From: Bacillota bacterium
Lineage (GTDB): Bacteria; Bacillota; Clostridia; Christensenellales; QAND01
Length of the DNA stretch: 19,727 bases
Assembly (NCBI GenBank): GCA_019415425.1
Contig: DXZF01000256.1
Location: 1-19,727 of the forward strand
Direction of reading: 5' to 3'
Shown: one piece after another, positions 6,483 through 14,477 of the stretch
Position numbering within the stretch: position 1 is the first letter of the stretch
Layout of the letters: every line of letters begins with the position of its first letter
The notes under the pieces: generated by a model
What the model was told of the DNA's origin: nothing
Databases searched by the model: none
What the model saw: only the letters and a program-made list of their open reading frames with translations
Position numbers and translations under genes: made by a program

Positions 6483-7352
6483 TTAGGCAAAGAGCGACTG
6501 TGCAAAATCCCTTGCATCAAATGGCAGCCAGTCCTGCTGCGTCTCGCCGACGCCGCAGAACCACACCGGCAAATGGTACTGATGCGTCACCGCGAGCGCC
6601 ACGCCTCCCTTGGCGGTACCGTCCAACTTGGTCAGCGCAATGCCGTCCACATGGCTCACCTCTGAAAACACCCTGGCCTGCTCGACGCCATTGAGCCCTG
6701 TGGTAGCGTCCAGCACCAGCAACGTCAGCACTTTCCCTGTAAATTCGCGATCCACCACGCGCCGCAACTTGGCCAATTCGTCCATCAGGTTCTTGCGGTT
6801 GTGCAGGCGCCCCGCCGTATCGCAGATGATCACATCGCATTGGCGTGCACGTCCCGCTTGGATTGCGTCGAATACCACGGCGGCGGGGTCCCCGCCCTCC
6901 AGCCCGCGCACGAACTGTGCGCCGGTGCGCTGTGCCCACAGCGAGAGCTGCTCGGCCGCGGCGGCGCGGAACGTATCGCCCGCAGCCAGCAGCACCTTTT
7001 TCCCCTCCTGGGCAAACGCGTGCGAGAGCCGCCCGATGCTGGTCGTCTTTCCCGCACCATTGACGCCTACGACGAGCAACAACAGCGGCGTTTCAAACGG
7101 CGGCCCGTCGTTTTGCATCACTTCTGCCGTGATATCGACCAGCAGCGCCCTGGCATCCTCTGCTTTGCGGATCTTTTGCGCCTTGACGCGCGCGCGCAAC
7201 TGCTCCACCAGGTACAGCGCCGTCTCCACGCCCGTATCGGCCAGGATCAGCGTCTCTTCCAATTCGTCGTAAAACGCATCGTCCAAATCGCGCGAAAACA
7301 GTGCGCCCATGCGGGCAAAGAGTCCCTTTTTGGTCTTTTCCAGCCCTTTCAT
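6483..7352 (-). CDS. ftsY: Signal recognition particle receptor FtsY
   Basis: A 289-residue SRP GTPase that receives ribosome-SRP complexes at the membrane. It has the N and G domains without the acidic A domain, as usual in Firmicutes. G1 GVNGAGKT is at 96-103, DTAGR at 178-182, TKLDGTAKGG at 241-250, and the closing motif is GVGETQQDWLPFD. The N-terminal KGLEKTKKGLFARMGALF is a basic amphipathic stretch suited to lipid contact. The start is ATG 7352, with GAGGAGG upstream, 12 bases after the smc stop. It is cotranscribed with smc and ends in the terminator shared with the ylxM promoter. Confidence 0.97.
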   Translation of the reverse strand: MKGLEKTKKGLFARMGALFSRDLDDAFYDELEETLILADTGVETALYLVEQLRARVKAQKIRKAEDARALLVDITAEVMQNDGPPFETPLLLLVVGVNGAGKTTSIGRLSHAFAQEGKKVLLAAGDTFRAAAAEQLSLWAQRTGAQFVRGLEGGDPAAVVFDAIQAGRARQCDVIICDTAGRLHNRKNLMDELAKLRRVVDREFTGKVLTLLVLDATTGLNGVEQARVFSEVSHVDGIALTKLDGTAKGGVALAVTHQYHLPVWFCGVGETQQDWLPFDARDFAQSLFA

Positions 7353-7364
7353 GCTTCCTCCTCT

Positions 7365-10300
7365 TCAGGCAAAACGGACGCTTACCAGTTTGGAAACGCC
7401 CTTTTGCTCCATGGCAATGCCGTACATCGTCTCTGCCGCTTCCATGGTAGGCCGGCGATGCGTGATGACGATAAACTGCGTCTGTTTTGCATATGCCTTG
7501 AGGAAGTCGGCAAATAGCCGCAGATTCTCTTCATCCAACGCAGCCTCGATCTCATCCAGAATACAGAACGGCGTGGCGCGCACTTCCAACAGGGCAAACA
7601 GCAGGGCGATTGCCGTCAATGCCCGTTCGCCGCCCGAGAGCAACGTGATCAACTGCAAATTCTTGCCCGGCGGCTGCGCGATGATATCGATTCCGCACTC
7701 CATCGCGTTTTCAGGATCCTGCAGGCGCATGCTGGCCTTGCCTCCACCAAACAGCGCCACAAAGATGCGCGAAAAGTGCTCGTTGATGATATCGAACTGG
7801 GCGAGAAACTGCTTTTGCATCTGCTCGGTCAACTCTTCGATCAACGATTGTAGATCGGCCTTGGCCTTTTGCAGGTCGTCTCGCTGGGTCGTCAGGAAGT
7901 CATACCGTTCCCGCACGCGCTGGTATTCCTCAATCGCGCCCGGATGCACCGCATCCATCTCGCGAATCTCGGCCTGTATCTGGCGCACCTGCCGCGCCGT
8001 CTCCTGGTATGCGATGGGCTTTTGCATTGGCTTGACCTGCGCGTAGCTGAGCTCGTAATCATCCCACAGCTTCTGCTGCATTGTCTCAAATTCCACGTCC
8101 AGCCGTTCCAGCTGTGCCTGTGCCCGGTAACGTGCCTCTACAGACTGTGCAATCGCCTCGTCAATCTTCTTATCCTCCTGCACGATGACCTGTGATTGTG
8201 ACTGCAGCTGGCTCAGCTGCGTCTGCAGCGTCTGCAGGGCCGATTGGTTGTCCGTCACTTCCTGCTGCATCTGCGCAATATGCAATTGCGTCTCTTCGCT
8301 CTGCTCTTGCGCCTGTGCGCGCTTTTGCTGTAACTGGCTGAGCTGTTCTGCGCGCGCCTGCCGGCGCTGCTGCGTGCGCGCAAGTTCCCGCTCCCGGCGT
8401 TCCCGCTCGCCCACCTGCGCTGCCTGTTCGCTACGCTGTACGGCCAGCGTCTGGCGCGCTTCATGCGCCTGTTCCGTCAACGCATCGTATCGCTCGCGCA
8501 GCGAAAGGAGTGACTGCGTCTGCTGCTCGATCTGATGGCGCAGCGCAGCCTCATCCTGCTCTCCGGCCCGCTCTGTGTGCGACAACTCCGCCTGCGCGCG
8601 CTCGATCATCTGCTCGACGCGTCCACACTCCGTGAGCAACTGTGCGTGCTGATTCTGCGCCTTTTCCAATGCAAACTGCGTGCCGTCCAAGCGTTCGTGC
8701 AGCACGGTCATCTCGGCCTTATGTGCGTACAGGGTCTGCTGTTGCGTTTCCAGCTCCGCACGGCGATCCCGATACGCCTTTTGCAACGCGTCGTATTGCT
8801 CCCTGAGCTCCTGCGCGCGCTGCGCATCCTGCTGCGCCTTTTGCGCTGCCTGCGCAATGAGCCGCTCGCGTGAAACCAGCCCCCGTTCGCGCACACTGCC
8901 GCCCGTCATCGCGCCGCCAGACTGCAAAATATCGCCCAACAGCGTCACGCACCGGAACGAGAACGGGCAGCGCCTTGTCACCGCAATTCCCGCGTCCAGA
9001 TCTTTTACGACGACTGTGCGGCCCAGCAGGAACGTCATAGCCGGGCGCACATCTTGCGAAAAGGAGATCAATTCGCTGGCGCAACCCAATACGCCGGGCT
9101 GTTGCAGCTGCATGCGCTCCTGCTGCGTAAACGTGCGTATGCGCAGCGACTGCTGCGGCAAAAAGGTTACGCGCCCATAGTGCTGCGCACGCAGGTGCTC
9201 GATCAATCGCTTGGCCACGACGCTGTCGTCCACAATGACATTTTGCAGGCTGCCACCCAGCGCCTGTTCGATCGCCTTTTCCAGCTCCTGCGGCACCTGC
9301 ACCAGCGCACCCACTGTGCCCAACACCCCGTGGTGGTCCACACGGCCGTTCTGGATATCGCGCATCAGGCTCCGCACGCTGTTGGCATAGCCCTCATAAT
9401 CGCGTGCCAACTGTTTTTGCATCACATGCGCGTGCTCGGACTGCTTGGCCTGCGCAATCGCATCCTGCGCCTGTGTCTGCGCCTGCGTCAACTGCTGCTG
9501 CAATGTCTGCACGTCTGACTGCATCCGTGCGTAGGCGTCCGCCGCCTCTTTTTGGGCCTGCGCCGCCTGTTCGTAGACCTGCTGTGCCTGTGCGAGCTCT
9601 GCTTCCAGCCCTTCGACCTCTGCCCTGGCCGCCTGCGCACGCGCGTCCAATTCCACTTTGCGCTCCTGCGCCTGGGCGCGCAGTGTCTCCATGCGCGCCA
9701 ACCGCGCTTTGGACTCGCCCGCGCTGTTGACCACATCCATCAACTGTTCTTTGAGCGCATCCAGCGCCGCTTCTTTTTCGGCCACTTCATCGCCCACCGA
9801 CCTGGCTTGGTCCATGAGCGCCTGTGCCTCTGCCTCCAGCTGTACAAGGTCCAGTGGCGGCGCCTCTGACTGCGCTGCGAGCGCGGCATTTAACTCCTCT
9901 ATGCGCGCGTCATCCGCCTGCTGTTGACGGGCGAGTTCCTCTACCTGTTCCTGCAAAAAATCGGCGCGCTGCGCATGCAACTGCGCGTTGCCAATGTGCT
10001 TTTGCAAGTTGGACGCCAACTCCACGGCCTTGTCCTTTGCCAAATCGACCAGTTTTTCCGTCAACGCGACCTTTTCGTTTTCCAGCGAGAGTTCCGTTTG
10101 CAGCTCAGCCTGTCTCTGCTTTTGCTGCGCTTCAAACGCTTCGCGTTCGGCCACGTGCTGTCGCACGCTTTCCACCCGCTGGCGGTTGCGGTCGTACTGC
10201 TCCAAAAACAGGTTGATCTCCAGGTCCTTGAGCGTATCGCGCAACGATAAGTAGCGGCGCGCTTCCTCGCTCTTTTGCTTGAGCGGCTCCAGGGAAGTTT

Positions 10301-10895
10301 CCAATTCGCTGATGATATCCGTCACGCGCAGCATGTCGGCATCCACATTTTTGAGTTTGCGCTGCGCCTCTTCCCGCCGCACTTTGTACTTCATCACGCC
10401 GGCGGCTTCTTCCAGCGCTGCACGGCGTTCATCGCCTTTGCTGGAAAGGATCTCTTCAATGCGCCCCTGCCCGATGATGCTATACCCTTCCTTGCCCACG
10501 CCGGTATCGTAAAACAATGCCTGGATATCGCGCATACGGCACGCACTCTGGTTGATCAGGTACTCGCTGTCCCCATTGCGGAACACGCGACGCGATACGC
10601 TGACCTCTGTGGTGGGAAGGTGCAAAAAGCCGTCTTCGTTTTCAAACGTGAGCGTCACTTCGCAGTAGGAGAGCGGCCTTCGCTTTTCTGCGCCGTTGAA
10701 GATGACGTCTTCCATCTTGGTGCCGCGCAGTGCGCGCGCGCTCTGTTCGCCCAGCACCCAGCGTACGGCATCGGAAATATTGCTCTTGCCGCTGCCGTTG
10801 GGACCAACGATCGCGGTCACCCCCGCCGACAGCTGCAAGGATACCTTATCCGCAAAGGATTTGAATCCCTCGATGTCAATCTGTTTAAGACGCAC
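7365..10895 (-). CDS. smc: Chromosome segregation ATPase SMC
   Basis: A 1,176-residue structural maintenance of chromosomes protein, the core of the condensin-like SMC-ScpAB complex that extrudes loops and resolves origins. Walker A GPNGSGKS is at 31-38. Long coiled coils rich in Gln, Ala and Glu flank a hinge at about 520-665 (from GVLGTVGALV to MTGGSVRERG). The ABC signature LLSGGERAL lies near 1083 and Walker B with ILDEIEAALDE near 1110. I chose GTG 10895 because AAAGGGGGG precedes it and MRLKQIDIEGFKSFAD is the standard N-terminus. ATG 10913 would add six residues with a poor ribosome binding site. The gene follows the rnc terminator by only 28 bases, with no promoter visible between. 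Confidence 0.98.
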   Translation of the reverse strand: MRLKQIDIEGFKSFADKVSLQLSAGVTAIVGPNGSGKSNISDAVRWVLGEQSARALRGTKMEDVIFNGAEKRRPLSYCEVTLTFENEDGFLHLPTTEVSVSRRVFRNGDSEYLINQSACRMRDIQALFYDTGVGKEGYSIIGQGRIEEILSSKGDERRAALEEAAGVMKYKVRREEAQRKLKNVDADMLRVTDIISELETSLEPLKQKSEEARRYLSLRDTLKDLEINLFLEQYDRNRQRVESVRQHVAEREAFEAQQKQRQAELQTELSLENEKVALTEKLVDLAKDKAVELASNLQKHIGNAQLHAQRADFLQEQVEELARQQQADDARIEELNAALAAQSEAPPLDLVQLEAEAQALMDQARSVGDEVAEKEAALDALKEQLMDVVNSAGESKARLARMETLRAQAQERKVELDARAQAARAEVEGLEAELAQAQQVYEQAAQAQKEAADAYARMQSDVQTLQQQLTQAQTQAQDAIAQAKQSEHAHVMQKQLARDYEGYANSVRSLMRDIQNGRVDHHGVLGTVGALVQVPQELEKAIEQALGGSLQNVIVDDSVVAKRLIEHLRAQHYGRVTFLPQQSLRIRTFTQQERMQLQQPGVLGCASELISFSQDVRPAMTFLLGRTVVVKDLDAGIAVTRRCPFSFRCVTLLGDILQSGGAMTGGSVRERGLVSRERLIAQAAQKAQQDAQRAQELREQYDALQKAYRDRRAELETQQQTLYAHKAEMTVLHERLDGTQFALEKAQNQHAQLLTECGRVEQMIERAQAELSHTERAGEQDEAALRHQIEQQTQSLLSLRERYDALTEQAHEARQTLAVQRSEQAAQVGERERRERELARTQQRRQARAEQLSQLQQKRAQAQEQSEETQLHIAQMQQEVTDNQSALQTLQTQLSQLQSQSQVIVQEDKKIDEAIAQSVEARYRAQAQLERLDVEFETMQQKLWDDYELSYAQVKPMQKPIAYQETARQVRQIQAEIREMDAVHPGAIEEYQRVRERYDFLTTQRDDLQKAKADLQSLIEELTEQMQKQFLAQFDIINEHFSRIFVALFGGGKASMRLQDPENAMECGIDIIAQPPGKNLQLITLLSGGERALTAIALLFALLEVRATPFCILDEIEAALDEENLRLFADFLKAYAKQTQFIVITHRRPTMEAAETMYGIAMEQKGVSKLVSVRFA

Positions 10896-10923
10896 CCAAT
10901 CCCCCCTTTGCATGCCTTACTTT

Positions 10924-10948
10924 AAAAAGGCCCGCATTCCTGCGGGCC
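10924..10948 (-). terminator. Rho-independent terminator after rnc
   Basis: The minus strand reads GGCCCGCA, loop GGAA, TGCGGGCC, five T: an 8-bp perfect G+C-rich stem with a GNRA-type loop, about 60 bases after the rnc stop. A second copy of the 5' arm lies just upstream at 10952-10959, so the 3' arm has two possible partners. Confidence 0.9.
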
Positions 10949-11006
10949 GACTGCGGGCCTGTGTCCTCCGGCAGTGCCGCGTCCCTTTTCACATAGCGGC
11001 ACGCGC

Positions 11007-12323
11007 TCATCTCTTCTTTTTCTTTTTGAGCTGGGTGACGGCCAACCTGGCCGCCTGCTGTTCCGCCTCTTTTTTGCTGCGCCCGGCGGCACGCGAGATC
11101 TCTTGCTCCCCCACCATCACGGCGATGGTGAACGTGCGATCGTGCGCCGGCCCCAGTGTCTCACGCAGCACATAGTGGGGCGCTTGAAGTTTTTTGACGT
11201 TGCACAGGTGCTGCAACTGCGTCTTGTAATCCTGGCCGCCGCCTTCGCTGACCGCCTCGTCCAGCTTCTTGCCCAGCGCCCTGCGAATGCACTTGCGCGC
11301 GCCGCGGATTCCGCCATCCAGATATACCGCTCCGATGACTGCCTCCATGGCATCGGCAAGAATGGACGCCTTTTCACGCCCGCCCGTGCTCTCTTCGCCC
11401 TTGCCCAGCTGCAGCAGTTCACCCAGGCACAATTGCTGTGCCGCCTGCGCAAGGCTGGCCTCGCACACCACATTGGCGCGCATGCGCGTCAAATGGCCTT
11501 CGTCCACTTCGCTGCGATTATATACGCCCTCGCTGATGACAAATTCCAGCACGGCATCGCCCAAGTACTCCAGCCGTTGATTGTTTTGCCCCGCTGTTCC
11601 ACAAAAACTGCAGTGTGTCAGCGCAAGCTGTAACAGCGCTTCATCGGAAAACCGATACCCAAGCGTACGATAAAAGTCCTCGTACACAGAGGCAGTCGTT
11701 TCTCCCGCCGTCTCAACCGTGCCGGACGCCGTCTGTAAAGCCATTTTTGCTACGCCCTGTGCCGGCCGATCATCCGCTTTTTTCAGCTTGCGCGGCGACG
11801 GCTCACTGGCCGGCCCTTTGGCGCGTACAGGCACGGCTTGTACCAATGCGGCCTGTGTGTGCGCAGGCGGCTGTTGCTTTGGACGTGCTGCGCCTTTTTC
11901 CTTTCGTGTGGCATCTACTTGCGGTGTGCGATGGCCGCGATTGCGTTTGGATTTGGGCAAAGCGGCTTGTCCAGCCGCGCCCTCTTGCCGCGCGCCCGAT
12001 TGGAGCGGTTGCGCGCCCTCTCGCACACGCTGTTTGCGCCGGCTGGGCGTGGCCACAGACAGAGGCCGTTGCATCTGTTTTGCATCTTTGTGCAAGGGTT
12101 CCGCGCCCTCCGGTCCTTGCACAGAGGCCTGCGAGGGCAAATGCACATCCGCATGCTGTGTCCGCACATGTGCCTGCCGTCCCCGCTTGCGTGCCTTTGC
12201 CTGTGCCTGGCCGGTTGGCGCCGATGCATTTGTATCGTGCGCCGACCCTCCCGCTTTTCGCTGCGCGCGTGCCTCCAGGCGCTTGTCTCTCTGCCCTTGC
12301 GGGCGATTATTTGTTTTGCTCAA
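11007..12323 (-). CDS. rnc: Ribonuclease III with a long basic disordered N-terminal extension
   Basis: A double-stranded-RNA endonuclease for rRNA and mRNA processing, 438 residues if read from TTG 12323 against the usual 220-240. The catalytic domain starts near 212 (SVYEDFYRTLGYRFSDE). The signature is NNQRLEYLGDAVLE with E252 and D256, and ADAMEA gives D324 and E327. The dsRNA-binding domain spans about 365-432, and the tail ends LKKKKKR. Residues 1-193 have about 41 Lys/Arg against 14 Asp/Glu, are rich in Gln, Ala and Pro, and contain no Cys, Trp, Phe, Tyr or Ile, as expected of a disordered RNA-binding segment. The start is unsure: TTG 12323 lies inside acpP (17-base overlap) without a clear ribosome binding site. 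ATG 11744 (residue 194) would give a normal-sized enzyme but leave about 560 unexplained bases. Confidence 0.92.
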   Translation of the reverse strand: MSKTNNRPQGQRDKRLEARAQRKAGGSAHDTNASAPTGQAQAKARKRGRQAHVRTQHADVHLPSQASVQGPEGAEPLHKDAKQMQRPLSVATPSRRKQRVREGAQPLQSGARQEGAAGQAALPKSKRNRGHRTPQVDATRKEKGAARPKQQPPAHTQAALVQAVPVRAKGPASEPSPRKLKKADDRPAQGVAKMALQTASGTVETAGETTASVYEDFYRTLGYRFSDEALLQLALTHCSFCGTAGQNNQRLEYLGDAVLEFVISEGVYNRSEVDEGHLTRMRANVVCEASLAQAAQQLCLGELLQLGKGEESTGGREKASILADAMEAVIGAVYLDGGIRGARKCIRRALGKKLDEAVSEGGGQDYKTQLQHLCNVKKLQAPHYVLRETLGPAHDRTFTIAVMVGEQEISRAAGRSKKEAEQQAARLAVTQLKKKKKR

Positions 12324-12534
12324 TATAATTCACTACATCCTGTACGGTGGAGAGCTGGGGCATCGCCTCATCGGGAATTTCAAGGTTAAACTGCTTTTCC
12401 AGCTCCATCACCAGTTCTACGATATCCAGCGAGTCCGCCTTCAAATCCTCGACCAGACGGCTGTCAGGCTTGACCTGCGCGGGATCGATCTTCAATTGTG
12501 CTGCAATGACTTGTTGCGCTTGTTCCAATAGCAT
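12307..12534 (-). CDS. acpP: Acyl carrier protein
   Basis: A 75-residue acidic carrier for growing acyl chains in type II fatty-acid synthesis. The phosphopantetheine attachment site is S35 in KADSLDIVELVMELE. The start is ATG 12534, with GGAGG about 10 bases upstream. It follows plsX by 26 bases. The fabD and fabG genes found between plsX and acpP in Bacillus are absent, so malonyl transfer and reduction must be encoded elsewhere. The last codons and stop overlap the first possible start of rnc. Confidence 0.97.
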   Translation of the reverse strand: MLLEQAQQVIAAQLKIDPAQVKPDSRLVEDLKADSLDIVELVMELEKQFNLEIPDEAMPQLSTVQDVVNYIEQNK

Positions 12535-12560
12535 CTTCAGACGCCTCCTCGTAAAAAATG

Positions 12561-13583
12561 TTATTCTTCGGCAGAGGCGAGGGCCGGTTGTGCGGCGATC
12601 TCGCTGCCGATCAATTGCGGTACTTCTCCGTTGACCATCTCTTCGCACTGGCGAATTGCATGGTAAAACGCGCGCGCATTGCTGCTGCCGTGCGCCTTGA
12701 CAACGGCCTTGTTGACGCCCAATAGCGGGGCGCCGCCGTGCTCGGTGTAATCCATCTGGTATTTGAACTCCGCCATGGCGGGTTTGAGGAACAGACCGCC
12801 GATCTTGCTGCGCGTCGAACCCATGATGGTTTTTTTGAGCAGTTTGGACATCATGCTCGCCGTGCCCTCGATGGATTTGAGCGCTACATTGCCGACAAAT
12901 CCGTCTGCCACCACCACGTCCACTTCACCGCTGAGAATCTCACGTGCTTCCACATTGCCCACAAAGTGAATGGGCATCTGTTTGAGCAATTCATAAGCTT
13001 GCTGGACCAGGGCATTGCCCTTGTGCTCTTCCACGCCATTGTTCAAGATGGCCACGCGTGGCTCGCGCACACGCCGCACCTTGTTCATATAGACAGAGCC
13101 CATCACGCCAAACTGGGCCAGCCAGTCCGGCTTGCAATCGATGTTCGCGCCACAGTCGATCAGGAGCACGTTTTTGCCGGTAATGGTGGGCAGAAGCGGT
13201 GCCAGCGCCGGGCGCTGCACATCCGGCAGGCGCTTGACCAGTAGCGTCGCACCGGCCAGAACCGCGCCGGTGCTGCCTGCGCCCACAAATCCGTCGCCCT
13301 CTCCATTGCCCAGTGCGGTGAGCGCCATGACGACGCTCGCATTCTTTTTGCGGCGCACCGCCTGCACGGGCGCCTCTTCGTTTTGCACCACATCGGGTGC
13401 GTGGACGACATGCATGCGCGCAACGTCATAGCTCTCATTTTTCAGGCAATTTTTGATCTTCTCTTCATCGCCAAAGAGCGTCACTTCGATGTTGGGATAG
13501 TCGTTGATCGCATCGATGCTCCCTTTGACAATCGCGTCGGGCGCATTGTCCCCGCCCATGGCGTCGATCATAATTTTTACCAT
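12561..13583 (-). CDS. plsX: Phosphate acyltransferase PlsX
   Basis: A 340-residue peripheral membrane enzyme that converts acyl-ACP and phosphate to acyl-phosphate, the donor used by PlsY to start phospholipid synthesis. The N-terminus MVKIMIDAMGGDNAPDAIV is diagnostic, as are GAGSTGAVLAGA, IDCGANIDCKPDWLAQFG and VADGFVGNVALKS. The start is ATG 13583. The best Shine-Dalgarno match, AAAGGG, is about 12 bases away, longer than usual. The gene has its own promoter (13618-13646) and leads plsX-acpP-rnc. Pairing with acpP fits its substrate. I see no FapR-type operator. Confidence 0.97.
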   Translation of the reverse strand: MVKIMIDAMGGDNAPDAIVKGSIDAINDYPNIEVTLFGDEEKIKNCLKNESYDVARMHVVHAPDVVQNEEAPVQAVRRKKNASVVMALTALGNGEGDGFVGAGSTGAVLAGATLLVKRLPDVQRPALAPLLPTITGKNVLLIDCGANIDCKPDWLAQFGVMGSVYMNKVRRVREPRVAILNNGVEEHKGNALVQQAYELLKQMPIHFVGNVEAREILSGEVDVVVADGFVGNVALKSIEGTASMMSKLLKKTIMGSTRSKIGGLFLKPAMAEFKYQMDYTEHGGAPLLGVNKAVVKAHGSSNARAFYHAIRQCEEMVNGEVPQLIGSEIAAQPALASAEE

Positions 13584-13617
13584 ATGGTATCCAGACCCTT
13601 TCTGCGTACTCGAGGTA

Positions 13618-13646
13618 ATTATATGCCCTTTACGAAATACAGGCAA
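13618..13646 (-). promoter_or_regulatory. Promoter of plsX-acpP-rnc
   Basis: The minus strand has -35 TTGCCT (13641-13646, four of six), a 17-base spacer and a perfect -10 TATAAT (13618-13623). Transcription should begin near 13611, about 28 bases before the plsX start. It sits just after the rpmF terminator, so the two units are insulated. Confidence 0.8.
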
Positions 13647-13669
13647 GGCAAAGCCAGCGGCCCATAACG

Positions 13670-13695
13670 AAAAAGGGCGTCGTTTCGTCCGCCCT
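13670..13695 (-). terminator. Rho-independent terminator after rpmF
   Basis: On the minus strand AGGGCG, a 10-base loop, CGCCCT, followed by further T residues (five in the run) begins about 20 bases after the rpmF stop. The 6-bp stem with a sizeable loop is acceptable for an intrinsic terminator. Confidence 0.75.
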
Positions 13696-13715
13696 CACGT
13701 TTGGTCTGTTTGCAT

Positions 13716-13916
13716 TTACGCATTTGCTTGTTCGGCTTCGTCGCGCGTGGTCAAAACCTTGGAACCTTTGTAGTATCCGCAGTTTTTGCAGGCACGATGC
13801 GGCGCTACGGGTTGTTTGCATTGCGGGCAAACGGCCACCGTCACAGCGGGCGCATGGTCATGCGTACGGCGCTTGTCGCGGCGGGTTTGCGAAACACGTC
13901 TCTTGGGAACGGCCAT
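13716..13916 (-). CDS. rpmF: 50S ribosomal protein L32, zinc-ribbon form
   Basis: A 66-residue large-subunit protein. The N-terminus MAVPKRRVSQTRRDKRRTH is the family signature. Four cysteines (C30, C33, C43, C46) form an intact zinc ribbon, so this is the zinc-dependent C+ paralogue, not the zinc-free form induced under zinc limitation. GAGGAGG lies at the end of ylbN, and only two bases separate the genes. The ylbN-rpmF pairing is one of the most conserved in bacteria. Confidence 0.98.
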   Translation of the reverse strand: MAVPKRRVSQTRRDKRRTHDHAPAVTVAVCPQCKQPVAPHRACKNCGYYKGSKVLTTRDEAEQANA

Positions 13917-13918
13917 TG

Positions 13919-14407
13919 TTACACCTCCTCGGGCAAATCAAGCTGTTTCAATACCGAAAAGGGGCTGTGAGGATTGCGCGTACAGCCGCAGTTTCTTTCG
14001 TTATTGTCCGCCCCGCAAATGGGGCAAAGGCCTTTGCAATCCTCTTTGCAGAGCAACCGGGTGGGCAACGCCATCACCGCAGCCTCCTGTAAAGCGGGTT
14101 GAAGGTCCAGTTCGTCGCCAAAATAGGGATAGATCTCCTCTTCCTCATTCTCCTCACGCGCAAAGCGCTCGGAAAACGGGACCTCGATCGCCATGGATGC
14201 AGGCCGGGTACATCGCGCACATACCCCGTGCACAGTAAAGCAAAGCTTCCCTGTGACGAGAATTACGCCATCGCCCAACGCCAAACATTCACCTTGAAAA
14301 CGGGCAGGGGCCTCAAGGGCATACTCGTCCCCCAGATCCAACGTCACTTCACCGGATACGGGCAGCGCCCGATCCAACATGTGCAACTGGCGCACCTGTA
14401 CCTTCAT
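13919..14407 (-). CDS. ylbN: DUF177 / YceD family 23S rRNA accumulation protein (YlbN)
   Basis: A 162-residue member of the YceD/DUF177 family, which in E. coli and plants is needed for normal 23S rRNA levels and is nearly always encoded just before rpmF. Cys pairs are prominent: C63-x2-C66 in the middle and a C-terminal cluster C120, C124, C128, C131, C140, C142 around CKGLCPICG, so metal binding is likely in this clostridial-type form. An acidic stretch EENEEEE lies at 85-91. It starts at ATG 14407, with AAGGGG about 10 bases upstream, and has a near-consensus promoter directly before it. Confidence 0.93.
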   Translation of the reverse strand: MKVQVRQLHMLDRALPVSGEVTLDLGDEYALEAPARFQGECLALGDGVILVTGKLCFTVHGVCARCTRPASMAIEVPFSERFAREENEEEEIYPYFGDELDLQPALQEAAVMALPTRLLCKEDCKGLCPICGADNNERNCGCTRNPHSPFSVLKQLDLPEEV

Positions 14408-14436
14408 GATTCAATCCCCTTTTGCAACATCAATGG

Positions 14437-14466
14437 ATTATACAGTGCCCACTGCCCATTTGTCAA
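14437..14466 (-). promoter_or_regulatory. Near-consensus promoter of ylbN-rpmF
   Basis: The minus strand shows perfect -35 TTGACA (14461-14466), an 18-base spacer and perfect -10 TATAAT (14437-14442). Its -35 begins 11 bases after the ackA stop, and no hairpin separates the two, so ackA transcripts may also enter ylbN. This is the best promoter match in the window, apt for a ribosomal-protein unit. Confidence 0.85.
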
Positions 14467-14477
14467 GGTCTATGCAC

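Noticed and set aside
11615..12531. Two long plus-strand reading frames (237 and 270 residues) opposite rnc
   Set aside because: They are antisense to the RNase III extension, very rich in Cys, Trp and Arg, have no ribosome binding site and show no recognisable motif. They follow from the skewed composition of the real gene.
14443..14460. Inverted repeat CAGT-N4-ACTG in the ylbN promoter spacer as an operator
   Set aside because: Four-bp arms are too short to stand out from chance.
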